Assembly: GCA_965232405.1 (NCBI GenBank)
Contig: OZ246966.1
Span: 992,001 to 1,056,000, forward strand
Direction of reading: 5' to 3'
DNA: 64,000 bases
Origin: RCIO01 sp965232405
Lineage (GTDB): Bacteria; Pseudomonadota; Alphaproteobacteria; Rhizobiales; Rhizobiaceae
Position 1 is the stretch's first letter, and every line of letters starts with the position of its first letter. Under the pieces are notes generated by a model. The model made no database searches, was not told the origin of the DNA, and saw only the letters and a list, made by a program, of their open reading frames with translations. The translations under genes were made by a program, and so were the position numbers. Below, in pieces: positions 25,109 to 33,887 of the stretch.

Positions 25109-26935
25109 ATGCCGCGACCGGTGGTTAAAAGGCTGGTCTGGGGGGTCGGCGCGATTGTGGTAATCGCGGCGCTGATGCTGGCTGCACTTCCCTATGTCGC
25201 TTCCACCCAGATCGTGCGCGACCGCATTGCGCAGGAACTTTCCGAACTCACCGGCTATCGCGTCACGCTGGGCGCGGAAACCGGCTTTGAGGTCTGGCCC
25301 GTCATCACCGCACATCTAAGCGACGTGACGTTCTCCGATTTCGGGCGCGATGGGGAACCTGTCGCCCGCGTAGAGAAGATCGACGCCGAACTCGCTGCGT
25401 TTTCCGCGCTGAGCGGAGACATCGTCTTTACGCATCTGCGTCTGTTGCGGCCGACATTCACCGTCGCGGCCGAGGCATTGACGCCAGCGCGCGGCGGCGC
25501 CGTCCGCGGCAGGATCGCCGAGGCCTTGGCACGAGCACGCAGCCTCGTCGATGAAAATCCGGCCCAGCCTGACGCCTCGCTCTTGCCAGATGACGCACTG
25601 GCTACGGTAGAAATCGTGGAAGGCAAGCTGACCCTCTCACGCGAGGGCGGAGAGACCGAACTGCTCTCCAGCGTTGGCGGCAGGTTGCAATGGCCCGCCT
25701 TCAACCGTGCGGCATCCTTGTCTGCATCGGGCATCTGGCGGGGTGAGCTTGTCGAGGTCAGCTTCAGTTCCGAACAGCCGCTTCTGCTTATGGCCGGTGC
25801 CTCGTCGCCCGTGTCGGTCACGCTGAAATCGTCGCCGCTCAACCTGAACTATTCAGGCGCCGTCAATCTCGGCAAGGAAGGATTTCTGCAGGGAAGCGGC
25901 GATCTTTCGTCGCCTTCGCTGCGGCGCATGCTGGAATGGTCCGGCAACGAAATAAGCCCCGGCTCGGCAATAGGCGCGGTGTCGATCAACGCCAATGTGA
26001 GCGGTTCCATTCGCCGGCTAAATCTTTCGGAAGCAACGGTCACGCTCGACGGCAATCCGAGCCGCGGCACTCTGGAAATCGCCTTGGGCGAAAATGTACC
26101 GGCGGTCGCCGGCACGCTCGCCTTCGAAACGATCAACCTGCAATCGTTCCTGTCCGCCTTTTCGGCGCTCACGCCCGACCGCTGGGGGCGCTACAGCACG
26201 ATGGACAGCCAGGTTGCCGAACAGATGAGCCTCGATCTGCGGCTGTCTGCCAATACTGCGACGGCGGGCACGCTGTCCTTCACCCAGGTCGCGGCTACGG
26301 CGCAGATCAAGGGCGGATTGGCGGTGTTCGACATTTCAGATGCGCAAGGCTTCGGCGGCACGGTGCAGGCTGGTTTCCGCATCGACCAACCGGGCCCGGC
26401 CAGTCAGGTCGAAGTGCGCCTGCGCGGCGTGGGCGTCGACCTTGGCGCGCTTGCCAACACGATGCAGGTCAGCCACCTGATGCCGATCGCGCGCGGTGAT
26501 CTGATGATCTCGCTCAAGGGCAACGGTAATGACTGGCTGTCGATCATCCGATCCGCTCAGGGATCGTTTTCCGCCAGTCTCGGCCCCGGCGCGATGGCCG
26601 GTCTCGACTTCCCGGCCTTTGCGGAGAAGGCGAGCAAGGGCGAGTTCTTCTCGCTCGACGAAATTTCGGGCGGTTCGATCACGTTCAGCAGCCTCAGCCT
26701 GCGTGCCAAAATACAGGAAGGCACGGCCCGACTGGACAAGGCCGAGTTGGACAGCGAGGGGCAGTTGCTCACGCTGACCGGCCTGGTGCCATTGCCGGGA
26801 CGCGGGTTGGCGCTTTCCGGCACGATACGGCCCAAGGCAGAGGCTGGCGCGGAAGAAGCGGAGCCGCTGCAGTTCTTTGTCGGCGGTTCGTGGGATTCGC
26901 CCTACGTGTCGCCGGTCATTCCACCGGCAGAGTGA
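25109..26935 (+). CDS. AsmA family protein
   Basis: The 608-residue protein has a single N-terminal membrane anchor (LVWGVGAIVVIAALMLAALPYVA) and an AsmA-like periplasmic body: IVRDRIAQELSELTGYRVTLGAETGFEVWP near residues 33-62 and an AsmA_2 type C-terminal part (MPIARGDLMISLKGNGND, GLVPLPGRGLALSGTIRP). AsmA/TamB-type proteins are proposed to move phospholipid between membranes. The start at 25109 is chosen for AGAGG seven bases upstream. It is convergent with potI, whose stop is 9 bases away, with no terminator visible between them. Confidence 0.88.
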   Translation: MPRPVVKRLVWGVGAIVVIAALMLAALPYVASTQIVRDRIAQELSELTGYRVTLGAETGFEVWPVITAHLSDVTFSDFGRDGEPVARVEKIDAELAAFSALSGDIVFTHLRLLRPTFTVAAEALTPARGGAVRGRIAEALARARSLVDENPAQPDASLLPDDALATVEIVEGKLTLSREGGETELLSSVGGRLQWPAFNRAASLSASGIWRGELVEVSFSSEQPLLLMAGASSPVSVTLKSSPLNLNYSGAVNLGKEGFLQGSGDLSSPSLRRMLEWSGNEISPGSAIGAVSINANVSGSIRRLNLSEATVTLDGNPSRGTLEIALGENVPAVAGTLAFETINLQSFLSAFSALTPDRWGRYSTMDSQVAEQMSLDLRLSANTATAGTLSFTQVAATAQIKGGLAVFDISDAQGFGGTVQAGFRIDQPGPASQVEVRLRGVGVDLGALANTMQVSHLMPIARGDLMISLKGNGNDWLSIIRSAQGSFSASLGPGAMAGLDFPAFAEKASKGEFFSLDEISGGSITFSSLSLRAKIQEGTARLDKAELDSEGQLLTLTGLVPLPGRGLALSGTIRPKAEAGAEEAEPLQFFVGGSWDSPYVSPVIPPAE

Positions 26936-26943
26936 CCGCGCTC

Positions 26944-27768
26944 TCAGCCGCCAGCCTGCCTTGCCGCCTGTTCGTCACGCGCGCGCTGAACATCGCGGCG
27001 CTTGTTGGCGACAGAAGCAATCAGCACCCCGCTTGCGACAATGGCAATCAGGATCGTGCAGACGGCATTGATCTCCGGCGTCACTCCCAGACGAACCTGA
27101 CTGTAGATCTTCATCGGCAGGGTCGTGGCGCCCGGGCCCGAGGTAAAGCTCGCAATCACCAGATCGTCCAGCGACAGGGTGAAGGCCAGCATCCAGCCGG
27201 ACACGACGGCCGGCAGGATGACCGGCAAGGTCACCTGAAAGAAAGTCCGCGTCGGCGTGGCGCCCAGATCCATCGCCGCCTCTTCCAGCGACCGGTCGAA
27301 GGTGAGCAGGCGCGACTGCACGACGACGGCAACGAAACACATGGAAAAGGTGATGTGCGCCAGCGTCACCGTCAGGAAACCGCGGTCCAGACCAATCGCC
27401 ACGAACAATAGCAGCAGCGACAGGCCGGTAATGACTTCCGGCATGACCAGCGGCGCGAACACCATGCCGGTGAACAGCACGCGGCCGCGAAACCGCGTGT
27501 AGCGCGTCAGGGCAATTGCAGCGAGCGTGCCCAGCACGGTAGCGACGCTGGCCGATATCAGTGCCACGCGGAAGGTCACCCAGGCAGCATCGATCAGGCC
27601 ATCATTGGACAGAAGCTGGGTGTACCACTTGGTCGAGAAACCGGACCACACCGTCACCAGCTTCGATTCGTTGAAGGAATAGATGACCAGCAGCACGATC
27701 GGCAGGTAGAGGAAGGCGAAACCCGCCACCAGCGAAACGATGTTGAACCGGGTCAGGCCGTTGTTCAT
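26944..27768 (-). CDS. potI: Putrescine ABC transporter permease PotI
   Basis: The 274-residue permease has about six membrane helices and the EAA loop EEAAMDLGATPTRTFFQVTLPVILP near residue 188. It is the last gene of the minus-strand cluster potF-potG-potH-potI and forms the PotHI channel for putrescine or other polyamines. The ATG at 27768 is chosen; the longer frame from 27825 runs into potH. Codon use is like the neighbours. Confidence 0.9.
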   Translation of the reverse strand: MNNGLTRFNIVSLVAGFAFLYLPIVLLVIYSFNESKLVTVWSGFSTKWYTQLLSNDGLIDAAWVTFRVALISASVATVLGTLAAIALTRYTRFRGRVLFTGMVFAPLVMPEVITGLSLLLLFVAIGLDRGFLTVTLAHITFSMCFVAVVVQSRLLTFDRSLEEAAMDLGATPTRTFFQVTLPVILPAVVSGWMLAFTLSLDDLVIASFTSGPGATTLPMKIYSQVRLGVTPEINAVCTILIAIVASGVLIASVANKRRDVQRARDEQAARQAGG

Positions 27769-27772
27769 CGCG

Positions 27773-28735
27773 CTACTCCTGCGCCCGGGCCTGTGCCCGC
27801 TGGAACAGCATGATCGGCACGACAAGTATCAACAGCAGGATGATCGCCACCGCCGAAGACAGTGGCCAGTCGCGATTGCTGAAGAACTCGCTCCACAGCG
27901 TCTTGCCGATCATCAGCGTGCGCGAACCGCCGAGCAGATCGGGGATCACGAACTCGCCGACCGCCGGAATGAAGACCAGCAGACAACCCGCCGCGACGCC
28001 GGGAAGCGAAAGCGGAAAGGTGATCTTCCAGAATGCCGAAAACGGCGTGCAGCCGAGGTCCTGCGCAGCCTCGATAAGCGAATGGTCCAGCTTTTCGAGC
28101 GCGGAATAGAGCGGCAGCACCATGAACGGCAGGTAGGAATAGACGATGCCGATATAGACTGCCCTGTTGGTGTTCATGATGATGAGCGGATCGTCGATCA
28201 GCCCGAGCGCAAGCAACAGCTGGTTGAGCAGACCTTCCGGCTTGAGAATGCCGATCCAGGCATAAACGCGGATCAGAAAACTGGTCCAGAATGGCAGAAT
28301 TACCAGCATCAGCAGCGTTGTGCGCATGGATTGCGGCGCGCGCGCCATGCCGTAGGCAATCGGATATCCGACCAGCAGCGTTAGAACGGTCGAAACGAAC
28401 GCGATCTTGATGCTGGAATGGTAGGCAACTGACAGATAGGGACGCTCAAAAAAACCAATCGCGAAGCCATCCTGGCACAAATCCTTCCCTACCCCGATGT
28501 AACCAAGCAGGTCGCACATCAGCAGTTCGTAGTTCTCGAAGTCGAACTCGCCGAGCCGCGCAAAGAACTCACGCACGCCGTCCAGCGCAGGCGTATAGGG
28601 CGGCATTGCAATCGCCAGATCCGACAGCGAAATCTTGAAGACGATCAGAAAGGGGACGAGGAAGAAAAACAGCAGCCAGAGGTAAGGGACGGCGACGACC
28701 AGCCGGCTGGTGATGGCTGAGATGATCCGGTCCAC
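27773..28735 (-). CDS. potH: Putrescine ABC transporter permease PotH
   Basis: The 320-residue permease has six membrane helices, a long periplasmic loop after helix 1 (residues ~45-95, including two Cys in LLMCDLLGYIGVGKDLCQDG) and an EAA loop (LIEAAQDLGCTPFSAFWKITFPLSLP). It starts at a GTG at 28735, 7 bases after potG, and ends 4 bases before potI, so the three are translated from one message. The position in the cluster and the sequence both indicate PotH. Confidence 0.9.
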   Translation of the reverse strand: MDRIISAITSRLVVAVPYLWLLFFFLVPFLIVFKISLSDLAIAMPPYTPALDGVREFFARLGEFDFENYELLMCDLLGYIGVGKDLCQDGFAIGFFERPYLSVAYHSSIKIAFVSTVLTLLVGYPIAYGMARAPQSMRTTLLMLVILPFWTSFLIRVYAWIGILKPEGLLNQLLLALGLIDDPLIIMNTNRAVYIGIVYSYLPFMVLPLYSALEKLDHSLIEAAQDLGCTPFSAFWKITFPLSLPGVAAGCLLVFIPAVGEFVIPDLLGGSRTLMIGKTLWSEFFSNRDWPLSSAVAIILLLILVVPIMLFQRAQARAQE

Positions 28736-28742
28736 GGCGCGG

Positions 28743-29885
28743 CTACCGCGTCAACACCACGCCGGCATCCGGCGCAAAGGTTATCCAGGCGCGATCGTCC
28801 CAGGTCAGCGGATCGTCGATGAGGCGCGAACTGTTCATCATCGCGGATTTGACCACCGGCCCGTCATCGAGCTTGACGTGATAGATCGTCATGTCGCCGA
28901 GATAGGCAATGTCGTAGACCTCGCCTTCAAGCGTATTGAGCGACTTGTCGTCCGGCTGCTGCGATGAAACCCGTACCTTCTCCGGCCTGATCGCGAATGC
29001 GACGTGGTCGCCGACCGTGGCGTCGCCTGCATTGTCGGCCAGAATGGTCCGCCCCTCACCGTGAGCTATGCGCGCTCCCGTCCCGTTTCGTTCGGTGACC
29101 GCGCCTTCGAACATGTTCACGGAGCCAACAAACTCGGCCACGAAGCGCGAAGCCGGCGCTTCATAGACCTCGGCCGGCGTTGCCACCTGCATCACCTCCC
29201 CCTTGTCGAGGATCGCGATGCGGTCTGCCATCGTCATCGCCTCTTCCTGATCGTGGGTGACGATGACAAAGGTGAGCCCAAGTTCCTGTTGCAGGTCGGT
29301 CAGTTCGAACTGGGTTTCCTCGCGCAGCTTTTTGTCGAGCGCGCCCAGCGGTTCGTCCAAAAGCAGCACCTTCGGCCGCTTGGCGAGCGAACGGGCCAGT
29401 GCGACCCGCTGGCGCTGCCCGCCCGAGAGCTGATGCGGCTTGCGTGATGCAAACTGCTCCAGCTTCACAAGTTTCAGCATCTCGCCAACGCGCTTTGCTA
29501 TCTCGGCGCGCGGCATACGGTCCTGTTTCAGACCGAAGCCGATATTGGCCTCCACCGTCATATGCGGAAAGAGCGCGTAGGACTGGAACATCATGTTGAC
29601 CGGCCGCCGGTAAGGCGGAATGCCGCTAAGATCCTGACCGTCGAGCAGAATGCGCCCTGCTGTCGGCTCTTCGAAACCGGCAAGCATCCTGAGCAGCGTG
29701 GTCTTGCCGCAGCCGGATGCGCCCAGCAGCGCAAAGAACTCGCGCTCATAAATATCGAGCGACAGGTCGTTGACGGCGACAAAGTCGCCAAACTTCTTGG
29801 TGACGTTTTCGAAGCGGATATAGGGTTTGGCGTCGGGGTCCTCCCAGGGCGCGAAGCTCCTGCGAATGCTGCCAAGCGATTTCAT
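28743..29885 (-). CDS. potG: Putrescine ABC transporter ATP-binding protein PotG
   Basis: The 380-residue ATPase has Walker A GASGCGKTT near residue 54, the signature LSGGQRQRVALARSLAKRP near 153, Walker B LLLDEPLGALD near 174, the switch histidine in VTHDQEEA, and a C-terminal TOBE_2 domain (HVAFAIRPEKVRV). It powers the polyamine importer. The C-terminal regulatory region is full length. The start ATG is separated from potF by a 65-bp gap that holds a GC-rich hairpin. Confidence 0.93.
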   Translation of the reverse strand: MKSLGSIRRSFAPWEDPDAKPYIRFENVTKKFGDFVAVNDLSLDIYEREFFALLGASGCGKTTLLRMLAGFEEPTAGRILLDGQDLSGIPPYRRPVNMMFQSYALFPHMTVEANIGFGLKQDRMPRAEIAKRVGEMLKLVKLEQFASRKPHQLSGGQRQRVALARSLAKRPKVLLLDEPLGALDKKLREETQFELTDLQQELGLTFVIVTHDQEEAMTMADRIAILDKGEVMQVATPAEVYEAPASRFVAEFVGSVNMFEGAVTERNGTGARIAHGEGRTILADNAGDATVGDHVAFAIRPEKVRVSSQQPDDKSLNTLEGEVYDIAYLGDMTIYHVKLDDGPVVKSAMMNSSRLIDDPLTWDDRAWITFAPDAGVVLTR

Positions 29886-29914
29886 GGTCTGCCCGCCCCG
29901 AAAAGAAGGATGCG

Positions 29915-29935
29915 GCCCGCGCCGGAGGCGCGGGC
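29915..29935 (-). promoter_or_regulatory. GC-rich intercistronic hairpin between potF and potG
   Basis: A perfect 9-bp stem GCCCGCGCC-GGA-GGCGCGGGC lies in the short gap after potF. It has no T-run, so it is more likely to be an mRNA-protecting or attenuating element than a terminator. The same arrangement follows the iron-binding protein gene. Confidence 0.6.
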
Positions 29936-29950
29936 GCTCGTGCTGTCAGA

Positions 29951-31048
29951 CTACTGGCCGGTCACCACGCTGGTCCACAGCCGCGTCATGAGGCGCTGCG
30001 TGCGCGGATCGGGCGGCACGGTGGTGAAGAGGTTGTTCAGCGTTGCCTCGTCCGGATAAACCGCCGGATCGTCGATCACGTCCGGCTCCAGCAGTTCCTG
30101 CGAGGCCTTGTTGCCGTTGGCGTAGAAGACGTAGTTCGACGCCTTCGCGATGACTTCCGGCTTCATGATGTAGTTGAGGAAGATATGCGCTTCCTCGACA
30201 TTGGCAGCGTCGGTCGGGATCGCCATCTGATCGAACCACATCTGGGCGCCTTCCTTCGGGATGGCATAGTCGATCACAACGCCCTGGTCGGCCTCAGCCG
30301 CGCGGTCGCGCGCCTGGAATACGTCACCCGACCAGCCGACTGCCATGCAGATATCGCCATTGGCCAGCGCGCTGATATATTCGGAGGAGTGGAACTTCCG
30401 GATATGAGGCCGGACAGAGAGAAGCAGTTCCTCCGCCTTGGCGAGTTCGTCCGGATCTGTCGAGTTGATGTCCAGACCCAGATAGTTAAGCGCGGCGGGG
30501 ATCATCTCGGCCGGCGCGTCGAGCATGAACACCCCGCACTCGGCCAGCTTGGAGATCATCTCCGGCTTGAAGATCACATCCCAGCTTTCGACCTTCTCGA
30601 TGCCAAGAATGTCCTGCACCTTGCGGACATTGTAGCCAATGCCGGTGGTGCCCCACATATAGTTGATGGAATATTCGTTGCCGGGATCGTATTTCGCGGT
30701 CCGTTCGGCAACCACATCCCACATATTGGAGATGTTCGGCAGTTTGGATTTGTCGAGCTTCTGGAAAACGCCGGCCTGGATCTGGCGGGCGAGGAAGGTG
30801 CCGGTGGGCACGACAACATCATAGCCGGTGCTTCCGGCCAGCAGCTTGGTCTCCAGAATTTCGTTGGAATCGAAGACGTCATAGACGACCTTGATGCCGG
30901 TTTCAGCAGTGAACTCTTCAAGGATCGACTCGTCGATATAGTCCGACCAGTTGTAGACGTTGACCACGCGGTCCTGCGCGAAAGCCGTGGTGGCGAAGGC
31001 GGCAGCCGCGGCTACGGCGCCTGCAGCGAGGAATGACCTGCGAAACAT
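29951..31048 (-). CDS. potF: Periplasmic putrescine-binding protein PotF
   Basis: The 365-residue protein has a signal peptide (RRSFLAAGAVAAAAAFATTAFA) and a SBP_bac_8/PotF-type mature domain with VVNVYNWSDYIDESILEEF, GYDVVVPTGTFLARQIQAG, GTTGIGYNV and AVGWSGDVFQARDRA. It captures putrescine in the periplasm for PotGHI. GAGGAG lies 5 bases before the ATG at 31048. It heads the pot cluster and lies about 115 bp downstream of the synthetase gene; together they import and glutamylate polyamines. Confidence 0.92.
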   Translation of the reverse strand: MFRRSFLAAGAVAAAAAFATTAFAQDRVVNVYNWSDYIDESILEEFTAETGIKVVYDVFDSNEILETKLLAGSTGYDVVVPTGTFLARQIQAGVFQKLDKSKLPNISNMWDVVAERTAKYDPGNEYSINYMWGTTGIGYNVRKVQDILGIEKVESWDVIFKPEMISKLAECGVFMLDAPAEMIPAALNYLGLDINSTDPDELAKAEELLLSVRPHIRKFHSSEYISALANGDICMAVGWSGDVFQARDRAAEADQGVVIDYAIPKEGAQMWFDQMAIPTDAANVEEAHIFLNYIMKPEVIAKASNYVFYANGNKASQELLEPDVIDDPAVYPDEATLNNLFTTVPPDPRTQRLMTRLWTSVVTGQ

Positions 31049-31164
31049 TCTGTTCTCCTCTGTCAGCGTTGTTATGCGCCCGCCATCGGTCAATCGCGGG
31101 CGCTGTTTAAACTCAGCCTATTGGCGTTACCGCGGTGCGACAAGGCAAAATTCGCAACCGCAAT

Positions 31165-32511
31165 CTACAGATAGGTCGTTCGCTCAAGCGGTGTGATCTC
31201 GCCCCAGAAGGCAAGTATCTCGGCGCGCTTGAGATCGCGGTAGACCTTGGCGAGCAAGGGACCCAGCGCACGGTCAATGAAACCGTTCTTCGATGCAAGC
31301 TGCAGCGCCTCGTCCATGTCGTCGGGCAGGTAGAAACCCTCTTCATCGTAGGCGTTTCCCTCCACCGGCGGCGGTGGAACCATGCCGTCCTCGACCCCCT
31401 CCACGATGCCCTGCAGAAGCGCGGCCATCACCAGATAGGGGTTGGCGTCGGCGCCAGCGATGCGGTGTTCGACGCGGCGGTTTTCCTCCGTGGACACCGG
31501 AATACGCAGCGCGACGGAGCGATTGTTCTCCGCCCACACGGCCCTTGTCGGAGCGTAGGAGCCGGGCGTGATACGACGGAAGCCGTTCCAGGTGTTGATG
31601 AACAGGATCAGCGATTCCGGCATCGACTTCAAAAGCCCGGCAACGGCCGCTTCGAGTTTCTGCCGCCCGTCCGGGCCGCCAAAGATGTTCTGCCCCTCGG
31701 CGTCCAGCATCGAGGCATGAACATGCATGCCATTGCCAGCATATTCCAGAAACGGTTTGGCCATGAAGGTCGCCGTCAGCCCGTGCGCCCGTGCGCAGCC
31801 GATGACGATGCGCCTCAGCATGATGACATCGTCGGCCGCGCGAAGCGGATCGGACCGGTGTTTCAGGTTGACCTCGAACTGGCCGGGCGCGGCCTCCTTG
31901 ATGATCGTGTCGATCGGCAGGTCCTGAGCTGCGGCCGCATCGCGGATCATGTCGAACAGCTCAGCATGTTCGGCCAGATCGTCGAGACCATACATCCTCA
32001 GCCGGTCGGGGCCGGCCGTCGCGCCGACCGGGGCCGGCATGCCGTCATCCCAGTCGGTATCGGGATCGAGCAGGTAAAATTCGAGCTCGAAGGCGACAAC
32101 CGGGAAAAAGCCCTTGGCGTTGATTTCGGCGATCTTCTTCTTCAGCACCTGTCGCGGATCGGCCAGAAACGGTTCGCCCTCCGGCGTAAAGGTCTGCAAC
32201 AGCACCTGCGCTGTCTTGCGCTTGGCCCAGGGCACGATGGCGAGCGAACCGCGCGTCGCCCGGCAATAACCGTCCTTGTCGCCGGTCTCGATATGCAGCC
32301 CGGTTTCAGCGACCTCACGGCCCCACACGTCGAGCCCATGCAGCGACATCGGGAAATTGACGCCTTCCTGATAAGCCTTCTTCAGCGCATCTCCCGGAGC
32401 CCACTTGCCGCGCATGACACCATTGGGATCGACCATCAGGAACTCGACCGCTTCGATATCCGGATGTTCGGCGACAAAGGTCTCGTATTCGGACTTGTGA
32501 TCCGCCGACAT
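31165..32511 (-). CDS. Glutamine synthetase-like gamma-glutamylpolyamine synthetase (PuuA-like), first copy
   Basis: The product is about 448 residues and has the GS beta-grasp N-terminus (IEAVEFLMVDPNGVMRGKW) and GS catalytic domain (FELEFYLLD, GQFEVNLKHRSDPLRAADD, MAKPFLEYAGNGMHVHASMLD, RVEHRIAGADANPYLVMA). Association with potFGHI indicates ATP-dependent gamma-glutamylation of putrescine, the first step of the Puu pathway. The start is uncertain: ATG 32511 has GGACGG upstream, whereas a TTG at 32652 would add 47 residues of weak composition. A second paralogue lies at 42.8 kb. Confidence 0.85.
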   Translation of the reverse strand: MSADHKSEYETFVAEHPDIEAVEFLMVDPNGVMRGKWAPGDALKKAYQEGVNFPMSLHGLDVWGREVAETGLHIETGDKDGYCRATRGSLAIVPWAKRKTAQVLLQTFTPEGEPFLADPRQVLKKKIAEINAKGFFPVVAFELEFYLLDPDTDWDDGMPAPVGATAGPDRLRMYGLDDLAEHAELFDMIRDAAAAQDLPIDTIIKEAAPGQFEVNLKHRSDPLRAADDVIMLRRIVIGCARAHGLTATFMAKPFLEYAGNGMHVHASMLDAEGQNIFGGPDGRQKLEAAVAGLLKSMPESLILFINTWNGFRRITPGSYAPTRAVWAENNRSVALRIPVSTEENRRVEHRIAGADANPYLVMAALLQGIVEGVEDGMVPPPPVEGNAYDEEGFYLPDDMDEALQLASKNGFIDRALGPLLAKVYRDLKRAEILAFWGEITPLERTTYL

Positions 32512-32934
32512 GAAACCGTCCGGCGACACTTCGCCCAAGGTGTCAGTGTCGGCGGTGGTTGCCGCATCCTTCACAATTTTCAAAGCGGGGTCGGCTTTGC
32601 CGGCTGCCGTTTCGTGCAAGATATGCCTGTCGCGCAGTTGACGATGAGCCAAGGTGGCCCGCCGCCATTCGACCTGTCAATGGCGGCTCACCGCCCCGTT
32701 CCGGCGACAAGTCGCCACGGCAGCCCGCGCCTTGTGCGTGCATCCCTCGTTTCGCCGGAGTTCTTCAAGGTCCAGTCCTTGCGCCGCGCTTCGCAGCGCC
32801 CGGCATCGCCGCACTGGATCAATGCCATCGCCACCATGTAATCGACCATGCGACCCTCCATCTTTTTCGTAGATGGAAGATAGTCGTCGAGATCGGCCAT
32901 TGAACGCGCGAAAACTGCAACATATCGTTCATTC
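32512..32934. other. Intergenic region between PuuA-like gene and LysR gene
   Basis: About 420 bp. It holds a perfect 9-bp inverted repeat GCCGCCATT / AATGGCGGC (32661-32669 and 32679-32687, loop 9), possibly a regulatory hairpin in the synthetase leader, and a questionable 53-codon ORF (listed separately). No promoter is obvious, but both divergent units must start here. Confidence 0.4.
32688..32849 (-). CDS. Questionable small ORF, 53 aa
   Basis: On the minus strand GGAGGG stands four bases before an ATG at 32849 that opens a 53-codon frame (MVDYMVAMALIQCGDAGRC onward). The frame extends upstream to 32936 without a better start. The product is Arg-rich and unlike anything I recognise, so only the good ribosome binding site supports it. 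It lies upstream of the polyamine synthetase gene and could be a leader peptide. Confidence 0.25.
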   Translation of the reverse strand: MVDYMVAMALIQCGDAGRCEARRKDWTLKNSGETRDARTRRGLPWRLVAGTGR

Positions 32935-33807
32935 ATGAAAGATATTGTTTGGAACGATCTTCAATTCTTCATCGCAGTCGGCCGGACGGGAAGCCTGTCG
33001 GCTGCCGCCAGCCGCCTCGATTCTAGCGCTGCAACGGTCGGCCGGCGCATGCTGGCGCTCGAACAGGCGGTCGGCAGGCCGCTCTTCCGGCGACGGCAGA
33101 CGGGCTATGAGCTCACCGCCGACGGGCGCGCGCTGTTTGAAAAGGCAATGGCGATGGAAGCCGGCGCCCAGTCCATCGGCGACTGGCTTTCGGCAGACGG
33201 AACCCGCTCGCTGGTGCGCATATCGGCAGGCACCGGCACGGCCAGCTTTCTTGCCGCCAATTTTGGCAAGCTGTGGAAGCCGGACGACCCCTTCCGCATC
33301 GCCTTCAAGACGACCGAGGCTAAGCTCGACATCGCCCACCGCGAGGTCGAGATCGGCATCCGCAATGCGCAGCCCGACAGCCCAAGCCTGGCGGCGCGGC
33401 GCACCGTTGCCGTCGCGCAAGCGCCATTTCGGGCGCGCAACCTTGCCAATGCCGGCTACGAGGACTGGGTGGCAATCGCCCCCGAAGACGCCATGACGCG
33501 TTCCGCCCGCTGGCTCAATGAGCAGCCGGGTGTCGTCGTTGCGGCATGGGCAAACACCTCGCGAACGCTGCACGACCTTATCCGCGCCGGCGTCGGCAAG
33601 GGGCTGCTGCCCTGCTTCGCCGGGGACCGGGACCCGTTGCTGGAGCGTGCCGGGGAGCCGATCGAAGAGCTCGGCAGCTATCAGTGGATCGTCATGCACA
33701 ATGACGACCGGCACCGAACGGATGTCCGGACCGTGATCGACCGCATCACCGATTTGCTGACGGCGCACAGGGCGCTGTTTGCAGGCGAGCGGCCGGTCGG
33801 AGACTGA
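32935..33807 (+). CDS. LysR-family transcriptional regulator
   Basis: The 290-residue protein has the LysR helix-turn-helix (FFIAVGRTGSLSAAASRLDSSAATVGRRMLALEQAVGRPLF) and a LysR substrate-binding domain with a somewhat divergent centre (LVRISAGTGTASFLAANFGKLW). Its target is not evident: it is divergent from the polyamine synthetase/pot cluster and directly upstream of the broken quinone reductase gene, either of which could be regulated. The ATG at 32935 overlaps an ATG on the other strand. Confidence 0.85.
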   Translation: MKDIVWNDLQFFIAVGRTGSLSAAASRLDSSAATVGRRMLALEQAVGRPLFRRRQTGYELTADGRALFEKAMAMEAGAQSIGDWLSADGTRSLVRISAGTGTASFLAANFGKLWKPDDPFRIAFKTTEAKLDIAHREVEIGIRNAQPDSPSLAARRTVAVAQAPFRARNLANAGYEDWVAIAPEDAMTRSARWLNEQPGVVVAAWANTSRTLHDLIRAGVGKGLLPCFAGDRDPLLERAGEPIEELGSYQWIVMHNDDRHRTDVRTVIDRITDLLTAHRALFAGERPVGD

Positions 33808-33887
33808 CAGCACGGTCGCCATAGCCGCACGATGCATTGCGGCCGGCCCCTATAGCTGCTTTGCTTCCATTTTCCGGAGGAAAGCCC

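Noticed and set aside
31135..32841. A 568-codon plus-strand open frame
   Set aside because: Antisense to the polyamine synthetase gene, which has full glutamine synthetase motifs; the plus-strand product has none.
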